Shown here one piece after another: positions 9,663-21,000 of a DNA stretch of 64,000 nt; position 1 is the first letter of the stretch; each line of letters opens with the position of its first letter. The notes beneath the pieces were generated by a model, which was not told the DNA's origin, ran no database searches, and saw nothing but the letters and a program-made list of their open reading frames with translations. This DNA is from Durusdinium trenchii (lineage: Eukaryota; Sar; Dinophyceae; Suessiales; Symbiodiniaceae): assembly GCA_963970005.1 (NCBI GenBank), contig CAXAMN010023729.1, forward strand, positions 473,081 through 537,080, written 5' to 3'. The position numbers were made by a program, and so were the translations under genes.

Positions 9663-12501
9663 TGGAGCAGCGACTCGCTTGCTTGCTAGATGCCGTGACC
9701 AGTGCAGACCCGGCAGCAGTTGTGCCCGATGCCGTGGCTGGACGCGTGGTTGAGTGTCTTAGTGCAGAGATCGGGCATTGCCTCCCTGTCTTTGGCGGTG
9801 AAACCTGTTTCCGAGAATTGTTGCCACTCCAAAAGTCCTGCCCACGGTGTGATTCGCACCTCGCAAAGATTGCATCTGCCAAGGCAGTAGCGACCATAGT
9901 GCACACAGGTGGTTTGGTCAGGAAGGACCCCATACCGTGTCGCTGTCGCAACAAGAACTGTGATATGTATGGCAGCTTGATTTGGCATAACTACTTGGTA
10001 GACGCTGGAAGACATTTCTTTCTGGGACATCCACAAGACTTGAAATGCTTCATGGTTTCATCATCTTTTGGCTTTTCGATCGAATGGCTGGAAGATTTTC
10101 ACAGCCGTGTTGTCCGCCAACACGCTAGCTTCATCAGTGAGAGTGACGTCATTCAACAAAGAGCAGTCAGACACGGTCAGACTGCTTGGCTGCCAGTGGC
10201 CCGGCTCAGAAAAATGATCAGCGAGGCTTGGTTCAAGTGGCGGTTGCTTGTGCGAGGGTACGCCTACAATATCCCGGGTGTGGCGCAGAACCCCATTGAC
10301 ATACATCAGGGAGTTGAAGATTTGCTGAAACCTGTTCTTCCTGCTTTACAAAAAGCATTTTCAGATGCTGCCGTGGCTTCAGCACGCTCAGCAAACATGC
10401 GGCGAGATGTCATTGTCATGGACAGGAACGCAAAGAACCGGCGGGCTATATGCGCAGCGTTGCTGTGCGGGAGAAAGCAGTCTCTTTCTCTCAACAAAAC
10501 ACTCCGGCACAATTGCCCAGCTACCCCTGCGCTTGGGCATCTCTTTTGCGCCAAGCACAATACAGATGATGTGGCTGCTGCACCTCAGGACCTGGGTTGC
10601 GGAAAGCTCATGGTCGAAGAATCACACACACATGCACACCCTGGTGTCAGACTCCCCAACTCTATTTTGATGGGAACAAGTGTTCGTCAAATAGCTTGTC
10701 TGTGCGGCAAGGGAAGGCAACTACACGAATGGGTCGCAAACTATAGGATGACCTGCGGAGCTGCTGTGCAGATTTTTCCCACGGCAAGCAGTCCTTTGGT
10801 TGCCTTTGGAATCAACGTGAACTATTCACAAACACGAAAGAGCTCATGCACCAGCCATGCTGACAGCATCACCAGGGTGTTGGATTCCCATGTCCGGCAA
10901 AAGACTCAAACCTTCTTGAACCAGATGTCAGTGGAACAAGATTTCACGCATGATGAAAGCACTGCTGCTGGTCAGAGGCGCGGTTTCGGATAAACAATGC
11001 GTGTTATTGAACAGAACTACGAAACAGGCACCAACCAGAGCTGGCTTTAGTTCCAGAAGCTGTTGCTTCATTCTGTGTTTCATGTTGACAAAGCTTGTAG
11101 GTGTCTCGCGCCTTTGACTTTGAAGCTGTGACCCGAGGCCCAAACCGGTTGCGGCTGTGGTGCTATCATCCGCCATCGCAAGCGCAACCCCTGAGGAGTG
11201 GTTTCATAGATGCGCAAGTGACTTTGACCAGGTCAAGAATGGAAGCAAGTTGCCAGGTGGGTCACATCTCTGGCACGGCCGCCGGTGGTATGGAGTGCTT
11301 GGGAACCTCGACGAAGCCTATGATTTTCTCACCTCTTTTGGTTTGCTGTCTGATGAGAAGCTTTCAGCCAAAGCATCCACCAAGATTAGCCCGCATCAAT
11401 CCTCTCTCAACAAACTTTTGCAGTTTGGCTCCGCGGCAAGAGCAACCAAGACGGCGGGTTCATTTGGCGAAACAGATTCCCAGAACATCTCGCTAGGTGT
11501 GACCACAAACATTCACCCGTCGCAGTTCTTTCCCATGGAGCGTGGCGAGAGTGGATCGCATCAAGTTGCATGCAAAGAGAGATTTCTAGTGGCTTCTGGG
11601 AAGCCCGTCCAGCCGCACCAAGACCTCCCCGACGATTTCATCTTAGAACCAGGCAAGGACGTCTTGAGTTGTTTCCTGTTCACCCTTTGACGGTTCGCTG
11701 GGTTTGTTGGGAGAACCGAGCTGTGGTTTGTTTACAGGACCATTTGATTGTTCGGGTCGTTGCTGACATCCTCAAAACTGCCTTAACACTCCTGTGGTCA
11801 GGGTATAGGAAGCTTTCAGTTTGTTGCGCTTCTTGAAATACCTGCCCTGGAACTTGCCAGGGACACCCAGACATGTTTGGGTACCTTTGCCGGCGGAAGT
11901 GGCCGAAATGCTCGGCATCGCCAAAGAGGCTACTTCTCCAGCAGCTGCCCAAGCTGAATGGAAGGAAACCTTTCCTGGCGAGATGCCGCCAGAGCTCCCT
12001 GCCACGCAAGACTTTGCAGCCGACTACTTGCCATCTTCCGCGGGCTATCCTGTCCGCCTGCTTGACGGCAACATGAGCCGCCTGCGATTCCGCAGGGATC
12101 CCAGGGTGCCGTCTGGCTTCACCGCTGAATGGCGTGTGGCCAACAGAGCTTTTCCTGTGCCTCCTGAATTCCAACTTGAAGCGGCAGTCCTGCGGGTCAC
12201 GGAATATTTTGTCCGTGCCACGTATGAAACTTGATCTCACTCCCGAAGCCCAGCAAATGCACATGTCCTACCAGGGTGGATTGAATGTGCAGTCCCACAT
12301 GGCCCGGGAACGTGCAGATCCTGTTGGTGGAGCCCGCCTCGGCGCTGCGCCGTGGCACATCGGCGTTTTGGCCGGGCTGCTGCTGGTCTACGAAATCTTC
12401 TCAGGAGTCTACAGCGCCGACCGCTTGCAGCAGAAAGATTTGCAGGTCACACCCGACCACCTTCGACGTGCGTTCGCTCTGGTCAAAATCGCCGGGTCCT
12501 G
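9663..12501 (+). pseudogene. KDZ-like transposon protein, cysteine-cluster part, frameshifted
   Basis: Starts MEQRLACLLDAV at ATG 9663. Residues about 60-120 read CPRCDSHLAK...CRCRNKNCDMYGSLIWHN, a Cx2C...CxC...C cluster followed by 'sliwHNYlvdagRhFF'. This resembles the CxC5 cysteine cluster associated with KDZ transposases (Kyakuja-Dileera-Zisupton). A second cluster near 10450-10560 (LLCGRKQ...RHNCPATP...LFCAKH) resembles CxC6. Open to 10990; the exon probably ends before GGTCAGAGG near 10971. It continues at 11101 (VSRAFDFEAVTRGPNRLRL), but the obvious continuation, SAIASATPEEWFHRC, is in another frame. Further frame switches are needed near 11685, 11815 and 12225, so this copy looks decayed. 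It ends where the TIR element is inserted. Family assignment is from pattern memory. Confidence 0.5.
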
Positions 12502-13060
12502 CTTGGTGGTTCGTTTTTACTTGTGGCACTTGCAACTTAGTTAAGACACTTATAGGACTTAAGCAACTTGTAAGTAGTACTTAGGGAACTTAGGTTTTAT
12601 TAGTTTTTTAATTATAACCGTAAGTTGTATAAATTACTTGTAACTAACTTATAAGTTCTGTAAGTTCCTGGACGACCAAAAGTATAGTCTCAGACAAGTT
12701 TTTTAAAAAAATTAGAAAAACTAAATTTTCGTCTTGAGATGGGCAGGCCGCTGTGAGAAAAACTAAGTGTTCGTTTGCAGATCCACGTGCCTTCGTGTCA
12801 GACCGCATGAAGCGCAGCCATAGCAAACACTCCCTCAACACCTCAAGCTGGAAGTCTGCATCTTTCTCAAACCAAGGCATGACAACCATGATGTTGGCCA
12901 CGCTCATCCGAACATGTTCTGCGCACAGGCTGGTCATGTCTACCAAAACTGCTCTTGTTATTTGAACTTCAATGGCAACTGATGTTCAATGATTGTTTCT
13001 TCAGCTTGATTCAGCTCAACCCTTTGAAAAATATACAGGGGTTACATATAGGTTGGCTGG

Positions 13061-13180
13061 TGGTCAATTGATGGGCTAGATCTAGGTTGGCTGGCGGCCC
13101 ATTGGGCCGCCCAGATGTGTTGGTCAATTGATGGGCTAGATCTAGGTTGGCTGGCGGCCCATTGGGCCGCCCAGATGTGT
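13061..13180. repeat. exact 60-bp tandem duplication
   Basis: The 60 bases at 13061-13120 are repeated exactly at 13121-13180, with a partial copy of GGTTGGCTGG before and TGGCTGGCGGCCC after. The unit contains GGCGGCCCATTGGGCCGCC, itself an inverted repeat (GGCGGCCCA/TGGGCCGCC). Confidence 0.9.
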
Positions 13181-13462
13181 TGGCTGGCGGCCCCAGTGGA
13201 AAAATACCATATACTCTGGACCTTATGCAAAGGGTCCTGTACCAAAAGTACTAGTCCTTGAAAAGCAATGCATCAAACATAAACCTTGATTCATTTGCCA
13301 TTGAACCATTCAAAACAGAACTACCATAGCTTCACCTGATATATCTAAATATTCGGGTTGCTGACCAACAACTTTCACACACATAAAATTTGACTAGCCG
13401 ATTGTTTTCACATATCACGGAATCACAAATGTATAAAAATGTAGAAATCAAAGCGGACCTAA

Positions 13463-13573
13463 ATTTATACATGTATAAATCAAAAAATATCAATTTATAC
13501 ATGTATAAATCACCCCATTTTCAATTTATACATGTATAAATTGATAACGAAATCGATTTATACATGTATAAAA
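13463..13573. repeat. array of four 18-bp palindromes
   Basis: ATTTATACATGTATAAAT occurs perfectly at 13463-13480, 13493-13510 and 13524-13541, and with the last base changed at 13556-13573. Start-to-start spacings are 30, 31 and 32 bases, about three helical turns. Confidence 0.9.
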
Positions 13574-13690
13574 ATGTATAAATTCAATTTCTGAATTTTA
13601 AGCATTTTGCTTGTCATGCGATGAGCTTTTATCAAATAGAATTCATTTCTCAGAGTTGCCAACCCCACCACCTCATGAGTTTAGACATTT

Positions 13691-13730
13691 CCTGACTCCC
13701 TGATTTTTTTAAAAAAATCCAGGAGTCAGG
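13691..13730. repeat. near-perfect 40-bp palindrome
   Basis: Arms CCTGACTCCCTGATTTTTTT and AAAAAAATCCAGGAGTCAGG are complementary except for two adjacent positions, with no loop. It lies inside the TIR element. Confidence 0.9.
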
Positions 13731-13854
13731 ATTTAAGTTTTGCTGATTGAGAGCTTTCCTGATTGAGTGCGACAATGCTTTTTGTTTGCTGGCGTTTGCT
13801 GGCTCCAAGTGTGTGCTGCTCATGCGACGCGTCCTCAGCTGCCGGTACTGCTGA

Positions 13855-14069
13855 AGATGGAGCCTGTGCAGCCTAGGAGGATGACGTATGCGGAGCAGCT
13901 GGAGGCAATGCGGCCACCTTGCGGGTTTTGCATCCTGGAGGACGGGACCATCCTGCTGTCCAATCGGCCGGAGACCTACACGGCGGAGATGGTGGTTGAT
14001 GCCTATGAGGCATGGCGAAAGATGAAGGCAAATGGCTTAGTGCGTGAGACCCGACCTGCGGCTCAATGA
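13855..14069 (+). CDS. possible small coding segment inside the TIR element
   Basis: From ATG 13855 the frame reads MEPVQPRRMTYAEQLEAMRP, then PCGFCILEDGTILLSNRP, to TGA at 14067-14069, 71 codons. The frame is open upstream to about 13767. The GC-rich composition contrasts with the AT-rich element around it, which suggests a captured host exon. No family is recognised. Imperfect direct repeats (ACCTGCGGCTCAATGAG... GAGCRACATCCATCAT) follow at 14051-14250. Confidence 0.35.
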
Positions 14070-14874
14070 GTCTATTATTGAAACAAGAGCGACATCCATC
14101 ATCTGCTCAAGATGGCACGCGGTTCAATGTATATTTGTTGCAAGAGACACAACCTGCGGCTCAATGAGCCGCATGTTTTTTATACAGGAGCAACATCCAT
14201 CATGAGTCAGCCATGACCATGACAAGACGGCATACGGCTCAGTGAGCTGCGTGATGAACATGCGATCGGAGCATGAACTCGATTTCAAGTTTAAGAATCA
14301 AAGTGCGAAAAAACACGATTTGATCAGTTTTGGTGTAAATTTGAAAAACTTGAAATTTTATATCTCAAAAAAGTTAAGTTCCCTAAGTTAGTTATAACTT
14401 ATTTTTGACTAGTTTTTGATAATCTAGATATAGAACTTAGAAATTTCTAACTTTTGCTAACTAACTTGCAAGTGCCACATCTTAACATAAAAACTTGTGC
14501 TAGTTACAGAACTTGTAACCCCTTCGTAACTAAGTTACCAACCACTTACAAGATACTTACAAGTTCCCTGGCCAAAAATGAACCACCAAGTGAGTATATA
14601 TATATAATATGAGCGTCCGACAAAGCCACCGAAGACTAAAGGAGTGACGTGCTACATACTTTATAGACGGCGCAAACACTTGGTACGTTGCTCAGACATA
14701 CTTGCGCGGTACGTTGCTACATACTTGCGCGGGCATGCTTCAGACAGTTTGGATTCGGGGTCTATGTGCCGGGGGGTGTTGTATCACCGGGCATGCACAC
14801 ATAGAGAGATGTTCAACTTTGCTCCACTTCAGCATGTCTGGCAGCCCTGTGATGGTGTTTTGACACCATTTCAA

Positions 14875-15526
14875 GGTGCATACAATCAAGGACATTGCCT
14901 TGGGCGAAGAAGCTGCCAGTCCCAACCCCCAGCCGCAGCCAGCAGAAGTGCAACCTGACTTCGATGCCTTGGTTGGGGCAGATCCACTTCCCTTTCCCGG
15001 CGGAGATTTTGCAGACTCCATAGTCGACGATGCGGCTGCAAGTCACAGCCCCGGACTTCCGCCCGAGACTGAGCCGCTCCGGGTTGCCGACGTTCGCTCC
15101 ATCGAGTTTGGGTATGGCCCGGATGGCGCTTCAGTGCAGAGTGCTTTTCACGCGAAGCATTTGACTGATCGCTTCATCATGAAGGCTACGCTTCTACATG
15201 GGCATCCCAAGGTAACTTCGAAAACTATTTGTGACAAGTTGCGCTCCTCCAGAGAATCCGGTCGAAAGGCCTTACCGCGAGAGAACTGGGTGGCCGTGAT
15301 GGAAGCTTGCGCTGGTTCTCCCATCCTTGACTTCCAAGACGACACCCTCCAACTTCGTGCTATACCGCAAGATGCACCAGGGCGGACATTCTACCACAAT
15401 GAGCTGATGAAGTTGTGCGGAGTCACCATGAGAGAGCTCATGACAGCCATGAACCGAGCCGCAGCCGCAAAGGCGAAATCGGCAGCTCCTCCCAAGCGAA
15501 AGCGACAAGACGGACACGAAGATTAG
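14875..15526 (+). CDS. KDZ-like element exon ending in a PPKRKR tail
   Basis: Open after an acceptor TTTCAAG; it reads VHTIKDIALGEEAASPNPQP, a Pro/Ala/Asp-rich linker, then VRSIEFGYGPDGASVQSAFH and RENWVAVMEACAGSPILDFQ, and ends AAPPKRKRQDGHED with TAG at 15524-15526. The basic tail looks like a nuclear localisation signal. It probably continues the interrupted protein at 9663-12501 and ends a first transposon protein upstream of the catalytic part. Confidence 0.4.
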
Positions 15527-15674
15527 ATTGGTAGTAATGCCAGCTACAGGCTGAAAAAGAGATCTGTGCATCTGGCAGCTGGCGTTTGCGCACAAAAGCC
15601 CCCAAGGTGTACACAAAGGCCCCCATTCGCCACGTTTTCCCCAAATAGAATTCATATCCGTCTTCTGGAGCCCT

Positions 15675-16610
15675 GTGCAGGATGTGGAGATTGCGGAACA
15701 CAGGATACAAACAGATGGCTCTGTGCAGGTGTTGCTGCGGGAAACAAAAGGGGCTGAAAGAGAAGCTTGGGTTTCCGAGTTTGTGGTGCACCAAGCCTTG
15801 CTGGACCAATACTTCAAACGCAAAGGTGTGGAACGACAACAGAACAAAAAGAAACGGGCCGTGGGCCCGTCCTACGTGGAATCGCCTCCGGATGTCACTG
15901 TGCTCCCACACCTCTCAGCCGCTGAAGATTTGAGCGCTGTCGCCTGCGTCACCCACAAAGATTATGAGCCACTTCAGCTGGCTAAGAGTGCGGGGGTCCT
16001 TTGCGTATGCCTTTCCTCTGGCCTCATTGTTTTGCTGCATGAAATATTTGGCTGCGAAAGCCTGTCGCAAAGATATTTTGCGCTGTCAGAAGCTAAGTGC
16101 CTGCTGCCAGAAGCAGTTCTTTGCGTCCATGACGACGCGTGCCATTTGCTGAAATACGCAGAACGCCGCAAAGAGGACGGTGATGTACAAAATGCTTTTC
16201 ATGCCCATACGTGCTTTCTTTTGAAAATGCGGTTTTTGTTTTTAGAACATATAATGCGTTGGTGCTTTGTTCAAGCGCTCTCTCCCGGCAAGGAATCGCA
16301 GGCTGCTGCTGGCATCGCTCCTCCCAAGATGGCTTTCGTGTGCGACCCTTTCCATATGACCGGTCACACAGACAGATGGTGCAAAGAAACCTGCGCGCCT
16401 ACTTTAGAGTGCCACAAGCAACGCTTGGAAGGAATCCGGAGCAGTGTCTGCGAATTTACATTTACGTGGCTGTCCCAATTCAAACATGCGTCCAAGCACA
16501 TGAGCCAATATGGCTTCGCGCGGTTTCTCACAGAAGTGTGCTGGACGCACAACGAGCGCATTGCACAAGGGACAGGCACCATCGATAGCTTGCAGGAGAT
16601 GGAGACTTGA
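15675..16610 (+). CDS. KDZ-like transposase, catalytic part
   Basis: Open after the acceptor TGTGCAG to TGA at 16608-16610, about 310 residues. It begins DVEIAEHRIQTDGSVQVLLR. It contains AKSAGVLCVCLSSGLIVLLH, EIFGCESLSQRYFALSEAK, then VHDDACHLLKYAERR, where an Asp of HDDACH fits the second catalytic Asp of KDZ transposases. Further on are FHMTGHTDRWCKETCAP and CEFTFTWLSQFKHASKHMSQ, where the Glu of CEFTF fits the catalytic Glu, and CWTHNERI. The first catalytic Asp was not located; it may lie in the decayed upstream part. The gene would nick and join DNA to move the element. Assignment rests on motif order, not on a search. Confidence 0.5.
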   Translation: MQDVEIAEHRIQTDGSVQVLLRETKGAEREAWVSEFVVHQALLDQYFKRKGVERQQNKKKRAVGPSYVESPPDVTVLPHLSAAEDLSAVACVTHKDYEPLQLAKSAGVLCVCLSSGLIVLLHEIFGCESLSQRYFALSEAKCLLPEAVLCVHDDACHLLKYAERRKEDGDVQNAFHAHTCFLLKMRFLFLEHIMRWCFVQALSPGKESQAAAGIAPPKMAFVCDPFHMTGHTDRWCKETCAPTLECHKQRLEGIRSSVCEFTFTWLSQFKHASKHMSQYGFARFLTEVCWTHNERIAQGTGTIDSLQEMET

Positions 16611-16812
16611 TTGGCCCACGTGAAACACAGCCCTGGAAGTGCGCGTGTGGGCGCCACTGGTTCCATGTGTCCTCTGCAACCGAAAAGCCGTGGTATTGTA
16701 TACGCTGTTATTATGTATGTTTTCCCAAACATAAGTTGCCCGGCTTTTGAAAAGGGAATTCATGAAGCGGTTCCCAGAGGACATGTGGAGCCAGCCCCTG
16801 TGGATTGGAACT

Positions 16813-16919
16813 GCGGACAAGCGGAACAGCGGATCGGCGGATCAGCGGACCAGCGGACCAGCCCATCAGCGGATCAGCNNNNNNNNNNGGACCAGCGGAT
16901 CAGCGGATCAGCGGATCAG
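16813..16919. repeat. second 8-bp repeat array, with assembly gap
   Basis: About a dozen GCGGATCA-type octamers around a run of 10 N. The true length is unknown because the assembly broke here. Same unit and orientation as the array at 9076-9352. Confidence 0.85.
16879..16888. other. assembly gap (10 N)
   Basis: Ten undetermined bases inside the octamer array; the round number suggests a placeholder and not a measured length. Confidence 0.98.
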
Positions 16920-17014
16920 ACAACCCAGCGGCCATAAGTCTTTCCTGACGTACTCCGTACATACCCAGAGAAATCAGACGCAGCATGCGACGTTTATAGT
17001 TGGGTCTCTCGATG

Positions 17015-17105
17015 ATCCATTTGGTGCGGCAAAACGGCAGGTTGCGGCCATTTTTGTGCCGTTGGCCCTCATCGTGGGGATCTTCGCTCAGAGCTGGGGC
17101 TTTCA
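17015..17105 (+). CDS. copy A: candidate N-terminal membrane exon
   Basis: Reads FGAAKRQVAAIFVPLALIVG followed by IFAQ. The hydrophobic core FVPLALIVGIFA resembles FPTALTVGILAG in the copy B exon at 29492-29574, and the order relative to the next shared exon (17979) is the same. Boundaries are not certain. It lies just downstream of the octamer array, so copy A may begin further upstream, beyond the KDZ-like element. Confidence 0.35.
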
Positions 17106-17978
17106 CGCGATCGAAGTGGTCTTCATGTGCCCCCACTGTCGACCCGTCCGTTTTGGGTGCAGTTTGCAGGCGGTCGTTTTGTGGGGGGAGGTGCAGCTGG
17201 AGGAGTCAGTAGGAGGGTGCTTTTTGTTGCATTTATGTGTTGGTTCCAGATGGTTCCAGAAAAGATCGGATTTTGACAGGTTGTGGAATTTGATGAGAAA
17301 TTCATGGCACCCCCCAAAAAGTGCGGGATACGTCTTTTTCACAGGGTTCCCAATGACGTCCTGGTACTTTATATATAATCTCATCCAGGTGCCCTTTTCA
17401 AAAGGTGTTCATGTGATTGAGATTAATTAATCTTTGTTTCATGGAGATGACGATGATGATGACCCTTATCTTCCTGGCAGCCGTGTCCCTGTTCTTCTTT
17501 GAATGGACCGTCATGTGCCGGACCCACAAAGAAGTTGGGATTGCGCCTAGTGAACTGTCCGGCTTCTATTCCTGGTCATCAAAAGATTCCATTATATATT
17601 TTGACTTGTCTCAAATCCAAAGGACACACAAAAGACGGGGGTACACCGAAAGGTCCACACCCACTAGGTCCAAAGTGGCATCCGGCATACGTATGCAGTC
17701 ACTTCAAGACATATACGATCCCTCATCCTGGCGTATCCTGGTTTCGCTTCTCTCCATCGGTCTCCAGCAGGGGGCTCGCTGCGGGAAAGATGTAGTATGT
17801 AGTGGCTGCCAGGGCGGAATTCCAACACTTTCCTACAGATCCATCTCTATACGTGTCATGAAAAATGCATCCCTGTCCCTTTCCAATGCTTTTCGCCACA
17901 AATCCTTGTCTTCCTCTCTTGAACAGACACCACCATGCCTCACCTCCCATGCCCGTGGTCCTTCACTTCGCTTGAAAG

Positions 17979-18052
17979 GTGTTCTCACTTCACCTTGGTG
18001 GTCGCCTTCTTCTTCTCACTCCTGGGCATCAAGGGCACCTTAGCCCTCCCAG
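17979..18052 (+). CDS. copy A: 74-nt membrane exon (LLGIKGTLALP)
   Basis: Acceptor GAAAG, donor CCCAG|GTCGAG. The frame reads CSHFTLVVAFFFSLLGIKGT, then LALP. It matches the copy B exon at 31011-31084 in length (74 nt), phase and residue pattern (LGIKGTLALP against MGIEGMLALP), and the candidate copy C exon at 52765-52836 (LGIQKTLQLP). It encodes one membrane helix. Confidence 0.6.
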
Positions 18053-21000
18053 GTCGAGTCCAACGGGTTGCCGCCGGTGTGGTGTGACTAAGAGAGAAAA
18101 GCGAAGGCATGTACAGAAATAAGGGTTCAGGAATGGTGATGGTTCTGATGCTTGACTGCACGCCCTTGGAGTTAGGTGGATTTTGTGCTAGAAACCCTGA
18201 TTCGGAGTCGCATAGGTGGGCGATGCATGCTGCAGTATGTCTTAGCCAGACAAGGCACCTGCAGAATCTGCCAAACCACGCGGCTTGGATCAACTCCAGA
18301 TGTCAGAGGTGTTTCTGCGCAGCTTCTGATTCTGACCTTGTTCAGACTCGATTCCTGGTATGACAACACTGTGTTGTGCTACGACGTTGGTCGATGTTTA
18401 AATATTTGCACGCATTTTAGTATGTTTATTTTTTCAGAATGGAAGAGTGGCCTGGTGTATAATGTATAGTTGGCCCTACCATGCCTGTCTTAGATGTTTT
18501 CTACGGTTACCAAGAGTCCCCTGAGTAATATACAGACTTCTCAGTTGCTGCCAAAACCTTTAGGGGAGTTGTTTGTTTGGGTATGGAATTTGTTCTCGTC
18601 TGAATGTACATACATCTGTATATCCATAGCAATGTGACAATGTGTATACTTATACGTACTTATGCGCTGCAATTGTCTCACAGGAAAGAGAATCGTGTTC
18701 ATGCCTTTTTCAAGCAACTGTTTTTTTTTCTTGAGGGGTTTGATATGGGGGAACATCAGTGCACATCGTTGTCCGTGGGCATGCTTCAATCCCTGAATCA
18801 ATCAGCTTTCTCCTGGGCAAAGAAACTGGTCACAGAGGCTTCAAATAAGATGGATCATGGGAAAACATAATCCCAGTCAGGTGTTTTTAAACAAACAACC
18901 TCCCGGTCACTTAGTGCATGCCAGCTTGCTTTGTTCCTGACATTTTTTTTGTTTTATTATTCTATTTGTTGCACGGTGTGGAGGTATCAAACCTGAATTA
19001 CGGTTAGTCACGTCTCCATCATCTCCCAGGGCCTCCCGGAAGCGACGAATCTCATTCGTCGAACTGTTCCTCAAGTCGAAAACAGAAACAACATGGATCT
19101 CTCGGTACCCATGTCCGACGCTCCATGGGACTGGAATATATGCCGTGCCTTACCCCAAATCAACCACCCCTGGCCTGGCAAATATGGCACTCCCATGGAG
19201 CGTTTGGGTTAGACACCTGGCACCGTGAACGGATGGACGTGAGCGCGCCTGGACGTTATTGGGTCGGATGGACCATCCGCATGAATCAAGTACATGGTTT
19301 GGTGGATGACGCGAAGGCCATACCCCTCCAAAAACAGATGTTGTTCATTCCAATCACTACCAAGTCGACTCGAATTTGATAAATTACAGGGAAGAGTTCG
19401 CTTGCCTCTTGCCTGCCAGCGTTCTGTTCTAGAAAATCAGGCGGCCGATTGTTGTTCGATTTCTTTCTGTGGGCTCAAGAGCCCGATGTGGATGTGGGCT
19501 TCCCGATGTGGTGTTGGGATATATAGTGTAGTAGTATGACCTCCAGCACCAGCATCTTGGGATTCTCCTTGGTCGATTATATGAGAGTTCACCTCCCATC
19601 CTAAATGTTTTACAACATATATATGAGACTTCTATCCTATATGAGAGTTCTATCCTCCCCATCCTATATGAGAGTTCCATCACCGCATTCTTCAGTCTTT
19701 GTTGCCCACCTGTGTTCCACCGCAGCACGCTCCGGATCCGTTCCGGATCCGTTCCGGATCCGTTCCGGATCGAATTCAGGTCCGAGGAGGTCTTTGATTC
19801 CGATGCGTCCTCCGAGTGAGGTCGTCTTGGCCGTCGCGGCGGTCGGATCCATGTAGACCCAAATCCATTCGACCATCTATTAGTGTAACCAAAACATGAG
19901 TTCAATGATGGGGAGGAACACGATACAGTGCATTTGATTCCTATAGCTGTTGTTGTTGTTGTGTTCTTTTGGGCGAGCTAATTGCGTTATGTGACGTTGA
20001 TTTATAATATGATTCAAGCGTTCTTTGACAAGAGCCATTTGCTCTCTAATCTATTTTGATTTGAATCGATGTCGCGGGGGGGGGTGTTCCGGGGAAAACT
20101 TAACAACACCAATCTCGCCACATGGATCTCCTCCCGAAAGCAGTGGCTGAAAGCAGCCACGAGGCCCTCTTGTACAGATACAGATACAGGTGTTCAGCTA
20201 CTGCTGTATAGATGACAGCCGACCGACTCCCCTCGAAGCATCTACGTATTGAAGATGTTGTTTTGTACTTCCTTTTTCTCCAGAGTCATGGCAAATACAG
20301 TTAACAATGACATGCATAGGTGAACTTTGCAACAGATTGGCGGTTTATTGCATAAATAGGGGGAAGATCTACGGTTACCGGTAGAGTGGTAGTCGTGACA
20401 TGGAAATGAAGAGAGTGAGCGTAAACGCTGCGTCGCTGCCCCTGAAAGCCTGGGGCCGCCGCGCACGGCGCACGAGGCTAAAGATGCGTTGTCTTGGGGA
20501 TCGTGTACTCGTACCAATCGCTGTTAGATGTTCGACAGATGGCCTTTGTTTTGTTTTTGCAGAATGTGGTGCAAACACCAGACTCATGCGGAATCGAGAC
20601 CGACTCTTGCGTTTTGCATCTTGTTCAAGTGATCTCATGTTGTCTGTGGTTTGCGCATGGATTTCTATGCATGTATAGACTCTGCAAAGGCAGACTGCAG
20701 ACTTTTCAGATGGCCACTGGCCATAACCGTATAACCAAACCCATTGATGATGGTATACATTCAAATGGTTGGATAATTTGCTTCTACAAAGAAACACATA
20801 TATATCACGGTAAGGAATATTGAACTGAATGGGAGCCTAATACATTTGTTAGATAATGTGGCCTCAATCCAACCCCATGGGCCACATATATGGCTAAGAA
20901 CACTACAATACTGTTTGTTCAATATTGCAATCAATGACCCGCAGGAGACCGACAGAAGCAGAAGCTTTAGACCACCCGACAGCGCAACAATCAGATCATT

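Larger units (their letters stand above)
12502..14590. mobile_element. 2.1-kb element with terminal inverted repeats
   Basis: The left end CTTGGTGGTTCGTTTTT (12502) and the right end AAAAATGAACCACCAAG (to 14590) form 17-bp inverted termini with one mismatch. Both ends carry subterminal repeats of the type AACTTA/TAAGTT (12521-12680 and 14355-14575, opposite orientations), and TGTGGCACTTGCAA occurs near both ends in opposite orientation. No transposase is visible. Any target duplication would be no longer than TG. The interior is AT-rich and holds a 60-bp tandem duplication, a palindrome array, a long hairpin and a possible small exon. It sits in an intron or exon edge of the KDZ-like gene. 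Best read as a non-autonomous (MITE-like) DNA transposon. Confidence 0.6.

Noticed and set aside
20375-20797. Minus-strand 140-codon frame near 20.4-20.8 kb
   Set aside because: Frames on both strands are open over the GC-rich core and neither has splice or family support, so the strand cannot be decided.
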